A DNA stretch of 27,272 nucleotides, from positions 1 to 27,272 of the forward strand of contig MU604099.1 in assembly GCA_025201845.1 (NCBI GenBank), given 5' to 3'. This DNA comes from Martensiomyces pterosporus (Eukaryota; Kickxellomycota; Kickxellomycetes; Kickxellales; Kickxellaceae). The notes below the pieces were generated by a model. That model saw nothing but the letters and a program-made list of their open reading frames with translations, had not been told where the DNA came from and ran no database searches. Both the position numbers and the translations under genes were made by a program. Positions 8,776 to 18,174 of this stretch are shown piece after piece; the first letter of the stretch is position 1, and every line of letters starts with the position of its first letter.

Positions 8776-11700
8776 CTAGCCTCTGCGTGCTCGCTTTGAG
8801 TTGCGCACACTCTCATCACCGCTCTCTTCCTGGACTGCCTCCTCGTCGGCAGAATCGTAGATCGGCGATGCCTCAAGATCCACCACATCCATCATCTCAG
8901 TCTCAGGCTCGCTCTCTCCGCTGACCAGAACGTCTTCCTCCTCTGGCGCCTCAGACTCGTCGTGGCTGTCAGCCACCGACGCATATGCTCTCACAGATGC
9001 ATGTCCTCGGCGTATACTGCCCTCATCATCGCTCTCTCCCTCATCCTCCTCGCCCACCAGCTCTTGTCCCAGACCGAGATCGAGCTCGGGCTCTGGATCC
9101 GGCTCAGCCTCAGCCTCCGATGCCTGTCCTCTCTGCGAGCGCATGGACTGTTGCGCAGCCGCAATCTCCATCGGATCAGGCAAAGCCGCTGATTCTATCC
9201 TAAAGTCCCTCGCCGTGCTGCGTTTGAGGTAGTGTGCCAGGGGTGTTTTGAGCTTTGTCGCCAGCTGAATCACGTATTTCTCCGTCAACTCCATCTGGTA
9301 GATCAGCGACGACACGAGCGCCGAGTCCCTCTGCACCTTCGACCTACTCTTTGCCACAGATGCCTCGCTCTTTCCCTTCTGCTTTCCCTTGCTCTTCCCC
9401 TTGTCCTTGATGGGCCATGCCTGCAACGCTCCCTCACTCGCCCCGACATTGCCATACTTCTCGATAATCACCGTATACGCATGCGTGTTCATGTCTGAGC
9501 AAATAAGCGACAGCGTGTCGATGTAGGCCTCGGTGATTGGCAGGTCAGCAGTGGCCAGCTTGGCTCTTGTCAGCAGTGCCAGGGACTTGTGCATGTCCTG
9601 GAACACGCGGATAACCAGATCATTCGACGCCGCCGCCAGAGATCCACCCAGCAGCCGCATAAGCACTTGGGCAAGGGCACACAGCCTGTAGCATATCCGG
9701 CGTTCCGCATGGATGCTCATCTCCAGATCCGCATCGTCCTGTCCCTCGAGTTCCGCCAGCTCCACCTGGACGCACCGCTTCAGCTGCCCAACCGCCCAAT
9801 CCACCCTATGGAGCTCCGACTTGAGCCACGCCGTAATCAGCACTACGAGAGCTGGAACCGTGCGAGGCGTGAGCATACTGAGGTCGGATTCCTCCTCACT
9901 ATCCGACCCGGCGTCTCCGGAGAACATCCGCGACGCGCTACACAGATGATCAGCCAGCTTGTGCAATGGACCCAGCTCCTCGTCGTCCGACGAGCTAGTT
10001 GCCGGGGGTGCCCCATGCCTCTGTTGTTGTGAGTACGTCAGGCTGGGCAACGTGACCGCAGACTCGGGCTGCAGGAATGTCTGGCACCCAGCGAGCTGGG
10101 CAACAAGGCTCTTTATCAAATGAAGGTCGCCTGGAATTTCCCCATAGATCTGCCCGACGGTCCATTTCGCAGTCTTGTGCAAGCTTGTGTAGGCCGCGTC
10201 TCGCGAGAGGTCGTCGTCGCTTGAGCCGCAGATGCTGACCAGCTCCGATAAGCGATCCGTGAATACAAGCATACACGAGAGTAGGTGGACGGCTTCCTTG
10301 GTTGCCGCTGGCTTTTGAACAAGGAGGACACTCACGGCGTTTCGGAGGCCAGTTGCTAGCACAACAATATCCTGTGTCGCGTCACTCAGCGATCTCCTGA
10401 ACCTGGCACCGTCCAAAGCGTGGGTGGAAGTGGCCAGCTGCTCGCTTGGCCTGTGTCTTACCTCGAACAGCGTGGGGTTCGGGTATGCAACTGCTAGTGC
10501 CAGAGCATCGGCCATGCCGCGGTCGCTCAGGGCTGAAGCACAGGCAGCAAAGATCTCAGTACATAGGTGAAGCACCCCTCGTCCTCTGGCCTGCTTCGAC
10601 TTGAGATACGGCGGCAGGTCAGTGGGCAGATCCGAGCTCTCGCTGTTGTAGTAAACGAGGGCACCGCTGTACACGATATAGGCCAACTCGAGGATCGACG
10701 AAACGTCAGCCTCCTGCTGAGCACGACCGCTGCTAGTGTTGGCTGCATTGGGTCGGCGCTGGATGCGCGCCAGTGCGATCTCCAGCATGTGCTTGACGAA
10801 TGACTGGTTTGACGACCACTGTGACGCCTTGCCGGTATGTGCGACAAACCAGTTGTGATCTCTAGCACCGCAGTTGAGCAGGTGGCCCTCGTTCTCAACT
10901 CGCGACTTGTCAGGGAGCACCACCCGAAGGACATCAATGGCCGCATCCAAAGAGATAAGGGATAGCTCGCTCGCACCTCCAATAATTCGCTTCTTCTTGT
11001 CATCCAAGCACCGCGAGCACAGGACGTCTGCAAAGCGAGAGAACTGGCTATACAGCTCCATTGCCATTGCCGGGTTATCCAGCTCGCAGCTAGGGCCATT
11101 GCAGCTCATCTCTGCCTGCATGCAGTGAGCAAGTGCATAGTCTAAGCACGAGTCCAGACACCCGATCACCAGCTGAGCAGTGTTGTGGTTTCGGAGCCCA
11201 GATGGATTGTCAAGGGAGTAGTCGCCAGTCGGGTCCAGCTCAAAGTCCTCGAGCTGCGCCTTGGCAAGCCGCACGCACAGGTCCTTCCAAGTGTCTGCTG
11301 ACCCAAGCACGGTGACAAACGCAGAGCTTGAGCTGCCAGCCCCGTCACCAGTCAGATCCACAACTCCAGAGCCCAAGGCTGCGCTGTTTGATGCCTTTGA
11401 AAGATCGACAAGTCCGCTTGTCAGTTTGGCAAAGCAGTGGAGGAAGCTTGGCATGGGCATGATGATCTTGTGCGTGGTTGGGTTCAGGCATTGCTGGATG
11501 TTGATTGGAGAGTCATACCCCTTGTCGCCCTGATAGTACTTTGAAAGCTCGATGCGGAACATGTCGTGCAGGGTGTTGAGGAAGAACAGGTTGCATCTGA
11601 CATACTCTGCGTTCAGCAGCAGGGCCAGCCGCTCATAGGACCGCGATCTAAGCTCTGGCTGCTGAGTGAGACACCTGCGAAGCAGTCCCAGCATCTCCAG

Positions 11701-13563
11701 CAACACCGACGAATATATATCCGCTTGCCGCTGAACTCGCCTGTTCAGTCGCCCATCGCCTGTGCTCTCTGACTGCTTGCGGCATTCATACAAGGCGCTT
11801 GCAAACCCCCGAATAAGCACAAACAGGCCGCTCAGTGCCGTGTGTCTGTCGTCGTGGTTGTGAGCAAAGAGAATCTTGCGCAAGACAAGCACCAGCGAGG
11901 ACCTGTACTGAGAATCGTCCAGAAACACAGGCGACGTCGACACCAGCAGCTGCTCAACGGTGTTTGCGGACAGGAGCGAAATGGAGTCAAACACATCCAC
12001 AAACTTGGACGAATACACCCTGAGTGCATCGGGATCGTCGGCAACGAGCTCCCCGAGAAGGCCCAAAAACTGCATATGCGAGTCGGCCTGGAACGCTACG
12101 CGGTGGAGGATTTGGTCGACTAGCTCCGAGCGCACAAACTCGTGCGTTGCGAATGCAGACCTCAGCGCCTTCATGCAGATGCGGCGAGCTTCCTTGCAAG
12201 CGCTGGCGCTGTACGCACCACGCTTTGATGCGGTGGCCACGTAGTCGATGGTATTTAGACACAGCTGGATAAGCGACTGCGTGACCTGGTCCCATCCATA
12301 GGACGAGCGAGCGACAATGGCATTGAGCAACGCCTGCGGGCTAAAGGAGACTGCAGGGAGGTACGGCCTCACCCAGACCGTCGACGCCAGAGTTATTGAA
12401 TCGTGGATGCTCTTGATAATGACTGTGCGCAGGAACGTGGTAACAGCGTCTTCGAACCTGTGAATGCGCGCTAGCGACAGCAAGCAGGCAAACGAGAACG
12501 TCGATAGTGTATGCTGAGTTGTGGACCCTGCCGCAGTAGCCTCGCTGTCCTTCGCATACCCGATCAGCGCATCGCCCAGCTCAAGGTCCTGCTTGATGCT
12601 ATAGCTGATATGCAGCATGACTGTGCCCTCAATGTCGCCCAGCTCTCGCCACTTCTTGCGAGCCTCGCTGTTAGCAGTATCCGCCTCATCATACGGAATG
12701 GACTCCTCCAAGCCGTCAAAGAACTTGAAAACCCCGCCAATAATCTCGCGCTTGAGCCCGTTTCTGGCGAACAGCAAGAGCTGGTACACCATGGCTGGCA
12801 GCTCATTCATGTCGACCAACTTGAGCTGCCTGAGCATGCGATTGGCGACCAGCTCGATCTGGCGCTCGCTCAGCACAATCTCCCTCAGCAGCGCACATAG
12901 AGCCACAGACGACTTTGGGTCCCACCTACACGAGCACGCCGATTCGACCCAGTATGCCTTGAGTGCGCTTCCTGTTCTTGAAATACTAGCCCCGTGCCCG
13001 CTCCCCTCAGTAGCCATCCCAAACCCCTCGCCCTTGGACACAATCTCCACGGGTCCAACCGTGCCCAGCGTATCCAGCAGCATGGGCAGGAAACTGCTGA
13101 GCGGACCAGGCGTCGATCCACACGCCTTCAGCTCAGCCAGGATTCGGAACGAGATGTCAATAATTGACAGCGGGCTGAGCTGCGGGAGAACCTCGAGCAG
13201 CTTGTCGCAGACACCAGACCACTTCTTCCCGTCCTCCTTATCCCTTTCCGGGTCCTCGTCGCATATCTGGCTGACACATGCCCTGGCAACAGCACTCAAA
13301 ATGCCCTCGCCGTTCTCGCTAGCCCCTATTTCTATCAAGGCGCTTCCTCCCTTCAGCATGAATATTGTCGCTGAAAGGTTTGTCGCGCTGGTGCCACCAC
13401 TAATGTAGCTATCTTCTGCATCGAGGCTGCTCTCGACGAGGTTGTGCAATGTGGCGCTATCCATTTCACTGAGAATGTTGCCGATGCCAACATGGTCCTT
13501 TGCACGCCCAAGCGACAGGATAGTAGACAGCGTTTGCGCATGCGAATTTGCTTCGGACGCCAT
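8776..13563 (-). CDS. FANCI: Fanconi anemia group I protein homolog (FANCI)
   Basis: A nuclear helical-solenoid protein that pairs with FANCD2 on DNA and is monoubiquitinated during interstrand-crosslink repair. The intronless frame gives 1595 residues from the Met at 13563; human FANCI has 1328. In-frame codons reach back to an ATG at 13695 but add a Ser/Pro/Phe-rich stretch unlike the family. Recognised blocks: NELPAMVYQLLLFARNG; EGTVMLHISYSIKQDLELG; the TFSFACLLSLARIHRFEDAV block; WDQVTQSLIQL; and LVLVLRKILFAHNHDDRHTALSG. The last matches the segment carrying the conjugated lysine (human K523), here K563 (codon 11877-11875). A long Asp/Glu/Ser-rich C-terminus ends in a basic NSKRARRG, a possible nuclear signal. 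A minus-strand TTTAAA at 13781-13776 may be promoter. Lies 280 bp downstream of kinesin-10, same strand. Identity is from remembered family sequence, not a search. Confidence 0.85.
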   Translation of the reverse strand: MASEANSHAQTLSTILSLGRAKDHVGIGNILSEMDSATLHNLVESSLDAEDSYISGGTSATNLSATIFMLKGGSALIEIGASENGEGILSAVARACVSQICDEDPERDKEDGKKWSGVCDKLLEVLPQLSPLSIIDISFRILAELKACGSTPGPLSSFLPMLLDTLGTVGPVEIVSKGEGFGMATEGSGHGASISRTGSALKAYWVESACSCRWDPKSSVALCALLREIVLSERQIELVANRMLRQLKLVDMNELPAMVYQLLLFARNGLKREIIGGVFKFFDGLEESIPYDEADTANSEARKKWRELGDIEGTVMLHISYSIKQDLELGDALIGYAKDSEATAAGSTTQHTLSTFSFACLLSLARIHRFEDAVTTFLRTVIIKSIHDSITLASTVWVRPYLPAVSFSPQALLNAIVARSSYGWDQVTQSLIQLCLNTIDYVATASKRGAYSASACKEARRICMKALRSAFATHEFVRSELVDQILHRVAFQADSHMQFLGLLGELVADDPDALRVYSSKFVDVFDSISLLSANTVEQLLVSTSPVFLDDSQYRSSLVLVLRKILFAHNHDDRHTALSGLFVLIRGFASALYECRKQSESTGDGRLNRRVQRQADIYSSVLLEMLGLLRRCLTQQPELRSRSYERLALLLNAEYVRCNLFFLNTLHDMFRIELSKYYQGDKGYDSPINIQQCLNPTTHKIIMPMPSFLHCFAKLTSGLVDLSKASNSAALGSGVVDLTGDGAGSSSSAFVTVLGSADTWKDLCVRLAKAQLEDFELDPTGDYSLDNPSGLRNHNTAQLVIGCLDSCLDYALAHCMQAEMSCNGPSCELDNPAMAMELYSQFSRFADVLCSRCLDDKKKRIIGGASELSLISLDAAIDVLRVVLPDKSRVENEGHLLNCGARDHNWFVAHTGKASQWSSNQSFVKHMLEIALARIQRRPNAANTSSGRAQQEADVSSILELAYIVYSGALVYYNSESSDLPTDLPPYLKSKQARGRGVLHLCTEIFAACASALSDRGMADALALAVAYPNPTLFEVRHRPSEQLATSTHALDGARFRRSLSDATQDIVVLATGLRNAVSVLLVQKPAATKEAVHLLSCMLVFTDRLSELVSICGSSDDDLSRDAAYTSLHKTAKWTVGQIYGEIPGDLHLIKSLVAQLAGCQTFLQPESAVTLPSLTYSQQQRHGAPPATSSSDDEELGPLHKLADHLCSASRMFSGDAGSDSEEESDLSMLTPRTVPALVVLITAWLKSELHRVDWAVGQLKRCVQVELAELEGQDDADLEMSIHAERRICYRLCALAQVLMRLLGGSLAAASNDLVIRVFQDMHKSLALLTRAKLATADLPITEAYIDTLSLICSDMNTHAYTVIIEKYGNVGASEGALQAWPIKDKGKSKGKQKGKSEASVAKSRSKVQRDSALVSSLIYQMELTEKYVIQLATKLKTPLAHYLKRSTARDFRIESAALPDPMEIAAAQQSMRSQRGQASEAEAEPDPEPELDLGLGQELVGEEDEGESDDEGSIRRGHASVRAYASVADSHDESEAPEEEDVLVSGESEPETEMMDVVDLEASPIYDSADEEAVQEESGDESVRNSKRARRG

Positions 13564-13775
13564 TTGAAGCTGCTGGATTTCAAGCGCTGATAGGCGCGTA
13601 AAGGAGTACGAGGAATGAGTGTGAAGTGAGAAGAAAGCAGGCGAGGCGGGAGGAGGCGTTGGCTTTGAATTTCGGCTGTTGTTGCTGCTGCGCAATAAAA
13701 ATGAGCAGGCGGTGCTTTGATTCGCTCTTTCTAATTCCTCGCCCAGCTCTGATCACCAGAGAGCGCATTCAGGCG

Positions 13776-13788
13776 TTTAAAGGACGCG
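13776..13788 (-). promoter_or_regulatory. Possible FANCI promoter elements (TTTAAA and MCB-like GACGCG)
   Basis: In the 280-bp gap between the kinesin stop and the FANCI start, TTTAAA at 13776-13781 abuts GGACGCGC (GACGCG at 13783-13788). The latter resembles the core of the ACGCGT/E2F-like box used by the fungal G1/S factor MBF. It sits about 215-225 bp upstream of the chosen FANCI ATG. The match is short and could be chance. Confidence 0.25.
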
Positions 13789-13842
13789 CAGGATCGTGTA
13801 TTGCTATGTACATGTCGGCACCAGCGCAGGAAAAGTAGAGAC

Positions 13843-16819
13843 TCATGCAAAAGTAGAGAGAATGCCCAGGATGATCTTGTTCTTGAACTGGAGGCGGTCC
13901 TGCAGCTCAGAGATGTGGCTGATCGGGCCCTGGGTTTGCACAGACTCCTGGATCTGCTCCGCACGGCGCTTGCCAATGCCCTGCAACTTCATAATCTTCT
14001 TCACTTCCGCCGAGTTGATCATCTGCAGTGCACTGGCCAAGCAGATGTCGTTGAACTGGCTGAGAGACAGCTTCTCCTCTGCTGCAGGACCAGACGACGA
14101 GGACGACGACGCCCGCTTCGGCTTGGGCGCATTGCCGCTCGCTGCCAAGTTTTCCTTTGCGCTCAAGCCCACGGCTTGGTCAGACAGCCGCTTGCTCGTC
14201 GCCTCCTCCTCAGCCTTGCGCCGTTCGACTAGCAACCCGCGGACACCAAGCGACCCAGGCACTCGACCAGCCCTGCGGCCCTTAGCGCCGCAATTGCTCT
14301 TGCTAGAGAGCTGCTTGAAAAGCACCTCCTCCTCCATGGCCTCGTCCGAGTCTGAGCCATCGCTACGCAGAACAAAGTCCTTGTCGCTGCGATCATCGGG
14401 CGTCACAGGCGCTTGCAAAGTCTGGCGCAGCCGGGCCACCGCCGAGCTCTTCGCCTCCAGCTTCTTTGTTTTCAGCGCACCAACTGGCACCTTCCGCTCC
14501 AAGCGCTGGTGCAGGTCGGAGTTGAAGTCCTCGCCGCCAACAACGAAGGGATTCAGCGCGCTACCGCCAAAGCTCACTCGCCGGTCATGCACTGAGCCGT
14601 CTGTAGTCGATATCCGCTTGCCATTGATGCCATCCGCGCCTAGCTTCACCCGCCTCGCCTGTCCCTTGGCCGCTCCAGCAGCAGATGCGCCGCTTGTCGC
14701 CAGAGGTGCTCGTTGCGACAAGGCAGTAGCTGCAGGTGCGGGTGCGGGTGCGATTGCCTCTTTACCAAAGACAAGCGGTTTATGCGCTGGAAGGCTGAGT
14801 GGCTTCGGCCTCGTTCCACCAGCGGCAACAGCAGCTTGGGCGCACATCCGGCGCTTGGCCTTCTCCGCACCCGGTGATTCCGCCAACCCATCGACCATCC
14901 ACAGCGGCCCAGCATCCTCATCATCCTCACCCTCTTCCTCGCCGTCGCCGTTAGCCCCACCAGCCAAGCCCGCTGCTGCACTCAGCTCATTGCTCGGCTT
15001 TGTCGCAACCTTGACGTTTGCTGCGCCATGCGTAGCAATTGAGCTTCTCCGCTTGGCTCTGCGAATCCGCGCCCGCAGCTTGCCAATATGCGCCTCGAGC
15101 TTGTTAAGCTCTGGTGCGTATCTCAGCGCCTCTTCGTAGTGGACCAGTGCCTTCTCCAGCTCGCCCTTCTGCTCCAGCTCACGAGCATACTTGAGCCACC
15201 CGCGGCTAGTCTTGAGCTTAGTCGCCGGTGTGAACAGGTCGATGACCATGTTGGAGTCCAGCTGCTTGCCAATGAGCTGCTTTTCGATGCGCATCACTCT
15301 TTCCATGATCTCGTTGCTAGCCGACTCCGTCTTTTGCTCGATCTCGTGGAACTTTGCCGACACGACCTTCGTGACCAAATCAGCCTGCTTTGGAGCCGCC
15401 CGCCTGCCATTCGCATGCGAAGCAGCACGCCCCGCTGCTGGATTTGCAGTGCCGTTGGCGTCGCTGTGTCTGGTAGCCGATGTGGCCGGTGATATGCGTC
15501 GCCGAACGGCAGGACGGCCGCCGCTGCTAGTGCGCTCATCGAGCCCGGGCGAGCCCTCTTCCTCCGACACCATGCTCTCATCCGACCGACGACGCTTCAC
15601 CCCACTGGCACCCTGCGCAGGAGCGGAGCTAGCAACGACCATGCCAGGCCTATTCGGCCGGCCCATTCCGCGGTGGTGCTGGAGCCTGTCCGACACCGTC
15701 CATCTCTGCTCGACGACCTCGTGCGCCACCGGCTTGTTGACGACCTCTCTCGACTTTGTCGCAAAGTTCAGCGTATTATGCGTGTCTTGCAAGAAAGCCT
15801 CGCCGGGGGCCACATTAACGATCATCATGCCCAGGCTCTCTCCGCCAAGGGAGTCCTGCAGGATCCGTGTCATCTTCGAGTCTCTGTACGGTATTCTCGA
15901 CGACCCCGTGTTCAGGGCCTCCACAACTTGCCCGAGCACAAAGAGGCTGCGGTTGATTGCGCTGCTCTCAGCCATCCGGTCCTTTCCATTCTCCGTGCGC
16001 CTGTTGTCCTCGCTTCCAGCCAGGTCAATCAAGTGGAGCTTGCCGCACCACATTTTGCCCGCCCCCACGTCATCTTTCCACTGCACCTGGACCGTGAGAA
16101 TGGCATGGGACCGAGACGAGTGGTTGTTCAATTTGGTGCTCGCTGTGCTCCTATTTCCACAGGCGCGCTGATACAGAGCGTCGAATTGCTCATACGAGGT
16201 GACTTTCTTTTCCGACAGCCCAGCGACAAAGATCTTACGGTGGGCGTCCTCGCGAATAGGCAGTGGGGTCACAGAGTCCCTGGGTCGCAGGAGGTCGTAC
16301 ACGGCTTCCTTGTATATCTCGTAGTAGCTGATCCGGATGTCGTAGTCATATGCATCGCGCTGCTGGTGCATGAATATGTGCTCCAGTGCGCGCGGAATGA
16401 TGCCCGGCTCGGCCTCTGTGCCCTGGATTGTGTGTGTCTTGCCGGCACCCGTTACGCCGTAGCAAAACACTGTGGCCGACATTCCGTTAAATATCGTCTC
16501 TACGAGCGGTCGTACGTCGTTCTTGTAAATGGTGTCCTGACCGACAACGGCGCCATAGCAAGCATCGAAACTAAAAATAAATAAATAAATAAGCGTCCAC
16601 ATGCTTGTGTCAGTGCCCAAGGCTCGCTCTAGCATTCCCTGCCTGCAGGTTGGGTGCTCTCCCCACTTACTTGAACTTGATGTCCTTCGTTGTGTCCCGT
16701 GGGTTTGTTACTCGCAGAACGCTGTTGGGTTCTACGCCGACCGACTCGTCCGGCCTTTCTGATTTCAGAAAGGGCCTTACGCGGCAAACCACTTTAATTT
16801 TGTGACCGCAGGAAGACAT
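13843..16819 (-). CDS. Kinesin-10 (KID/KIF22-type) chromokinesin, two exons
   Basis: A microtubule motor expected to bind chromosomes and push arms during mitosis. Exon 1 (16819-16671) starts MSSCGHKIKVVCRVRPF. A GTAAGT donor at 16670 and a TTTTTAG acceptor ending at 16571 give a 100-nt intron, joined in phase 2 to restore KFNFDACYG. Exon 2 runs 16570-13843; total 958 residues. Motor motifs: P-loop GVTGAGKT (88-95), switch I NNHSSRSH (198-205), switch II DLAGSE (232-237), then RIPYRDSKMTRILQDSLGG. The motor ends near VNKPVAHEVV. A basic Ser/Arg-rich linker and a probable coiled coil follow. The last ~45 residues hold a helix-hairpin-helix (LQGIGKRRAEQI and a second helix), which with an N-terminal motor is characteristic of KIF22/KID and gives DNA contact. 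Divergent from TRAX across 417 bp. Plus-strand open frames here are shadows. Confidence 0.9.
16571..16670 (-). other. Spliceosomal intron in the kinesin-10 gene
   Basis: Donor AA|GTAAGTGGGG and acceptor TTTTTAG|TTTCGATGC on the minus strand. The 3' part carries a TTTA tetranucleotide run (about 16573-16592) that serves as the polypyrimidine tract. Splicing joins the first beta strands of the motor to the conserved FDACYG block without changing frame. Confidence 0.9.
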
Positions 16820-17236
16820 TAAGAGCAGCAACGAACGGATTGAACGGAGCAAAAAATAAAGTAGGGGTATTAGAGGTAACAAAAGAAAGAAAGAAAATAA
16901 ACGACATGAAGAAAGGCTCTGGTCGTTTGTTGTCAAAACCAGCCAGCCCTGCTGCTTCCCAGCCAAAGAAAAATTCTCGTTTTGTTTACGTTTAGACCTG
17001 CAATCTCTACTGCAGACCGGGAGAATGGCTGAACCACCACGGCATTGTGAGTCCACGTGATATCGCGAGCATGTTCCATAGACCCCGATCAGCCGCAGCT
17101 GTCGAGCGGTGGTATATAAGCTTTTCGAGAAATTTTGCAGTGGCTGCCCCGCTATCGGTTTATATTATCAATCCTCTCCCCTCAACAGTCTCTTCCACCT
17201 CCTAGGGAAGCGCTAACCAAAATACACATAACTGGG
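16820..17236. promoter_or_regulatory. Bidirectional promoter region, kinesin-10 and TRAX
   Basis: A 417-bp spacer between divergent start codons. A clear TATATAA lies at 17113-17119 facing TRAX, 118 bp before its chosen ATG. TTGTTTAC at 16982-16989 reads GTAAACAA on the kinesin strand, a match to the forkhead consensus; fungal forkhead factors drive mitotic genes. An A-rich stretch at 16855-16905 lies nearer the kinesin start. Factor binding is inference from short matches. Confidence 0.45.
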
Positions 17237-18058
17237 ATGAGTGACGAGCAGCGGAACAACAAGCGCCCTCGCTTCAACAAGGGAGGCAGTGACGACGCCA
17301 AGAGAGGCCCCAAGCCATCCGCTAGCGACGAACCGCTGAGCGAAACCAAGCGCGCAATCCTGCAAAACTTCACCAACTATAGAGACACCCTCGACGCGCA
17401 CTACGACCAGCGCGAACGCATCATCAAGTGCTCGCGCGATATCACTGCGCTGAGCAAAAAGATCGTGTTCTCGCTCCTCCGCATCACTCAGGACACACCC
17501 GAAAAAGTGTTCAAGGACGCCGAATTCAAGCATGCACAGGTGCTCGAGCTCTTCCGCAAAGTCTCTGTGGAGCTGCAGGGATCCAATGCGTACAAGTACA
17601 ACAGACAAGTGACGCCCGGGCTGCAGGAGTACATCGAGGCCATTGGGCTGTGGACTTTCCTCCAACACGACGCCTTGATCACCAAGGAGCAGGTCCTGGA
17701 CAAACTCTCCGTCGAAGGCGCCGACGGCCAGAGGAGGCCTCTCGTGGAGGTCACAGATGTGGACTATATCCTGGGCATAAGCGACCTGCCTGGCGAGGTC
17801 AACCGCTATTGCATTAATTCGATTGGAAAGGGCGACCATGAGGCGGTGGAGAGGTGCCTGGTGTTCCTGCGCAACCTGAAGGAGGGCATCAACTTGCTTA
17901 TGTGCAGCGGACGCATTAAGGATCTGGACAAGAAGGTGCCTGTCCTGGATAGCAGCTTGGAGAAGACGGAGAAGGCGTACTACTCGATGTCGATCAGAGA
18001 AACGGAGATGGCCAAGATCGGCCACACTGCCGTCGAGGCGGCCGAGCCAGCGGCATGA
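17237..18058 (+). CDS. TSNAX: Translin-associated factor X (TRAX), C3PO nuclease subunit
   Basis: The catalytic subunit of the translin-TRAX octamer (C3PO), an endoribonuclease that clears siRNA passenger strands in animals and trims tRNA-processing products in Neurospora. The product is 273 residues, nearly all helical. A basic N-terminal tail (RNNKRPRFNK) resembles a nuclear signal. Family blocks: DAHYDQRERIIKCSRDITALSKKIVF, VTPGLQEYIEAIGLWTF and VDYILGISDLPGEVNRYCINSIGKGD. The metal-binding acidic residues of active TRAX (human E126, E129, D193, E197 as I recall) match E131, E134, D183 and E187, so the site appears intact. The start at 17237 is preferred to the in-frame ATG at 17135 because the TATA box at 17113-17119 would place transcription start after the earlier ATG. 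Converges on the MFS gene, stops 116 bp apart. Translin itself is not in the window. Confidence 0.93.
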   Translation: MSDEQRNNKRPRFNKGGSDDAKRGPKPSASDEPLSETKRAILQNFTNYRDTLDAHYDQRERIIKCSRDITALSKKIVFSLLRITQDTPEKVFKDAEFKHAQVLELFRKVSVELQGSNAYKYNRQVTPGLQEYIEAIGLWTFLQHDALITKEQVLDKLSVEGADGQRRPLVEVTDVDYILGISDLPGEVNRYCINSIGKGDHEAVERCLVFLRNLKEGINLLMCSGRIKDLDKKVPVLDSSLEKTEKAYYSMSIRETEMAKIGHTAVEAAEPAA

Positions 18059-18174
18059 AGCACCTCACCCGTCTCTTTTATGCTAGGCTGTATGTAAGCA
18101 TCCAGATGGCTGTCGTCAAAATATAACGTCATGATGTATAAGAGTAGAAAAGCGCTAGCAGTGTTTCTGTTTTC

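Noticed and set aside
9589..13408. Several plus-strand frames of 70-260 codons opposite FANCI
   Set aside because: All are antisense shadows of the solenoid; none has a start context, motif or neighbour supporting a gene.
13796..15139. A 447-codon plus-strand open frame opposite the kinesin tail
   Set aside because: Antisense to the kinesin-10 linker and helix-hairpin-helix; the translation is Ser/Ala/Pro low-complexity and no motif is visible.
15191..16584. Two plus-strand frames (326 and 303 codons) opposite the kinesin motor
   Set aside because: They mirror strongly conserved motor-domain codons and have no recognisable features.
16573..16592. A TTTA tetranucleotide run as a microsatellite or insertion scar
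   Set aside because: It is the pyrimidine/T-rich 3' end of the kinesin intron and needs no other explanation.
17213..18025. A 270-codon minus-strand frame opposite TRAX
   Set aside because: Complete antisense overlap with a gene that has conserved catalytic residues; no motif on this strand.
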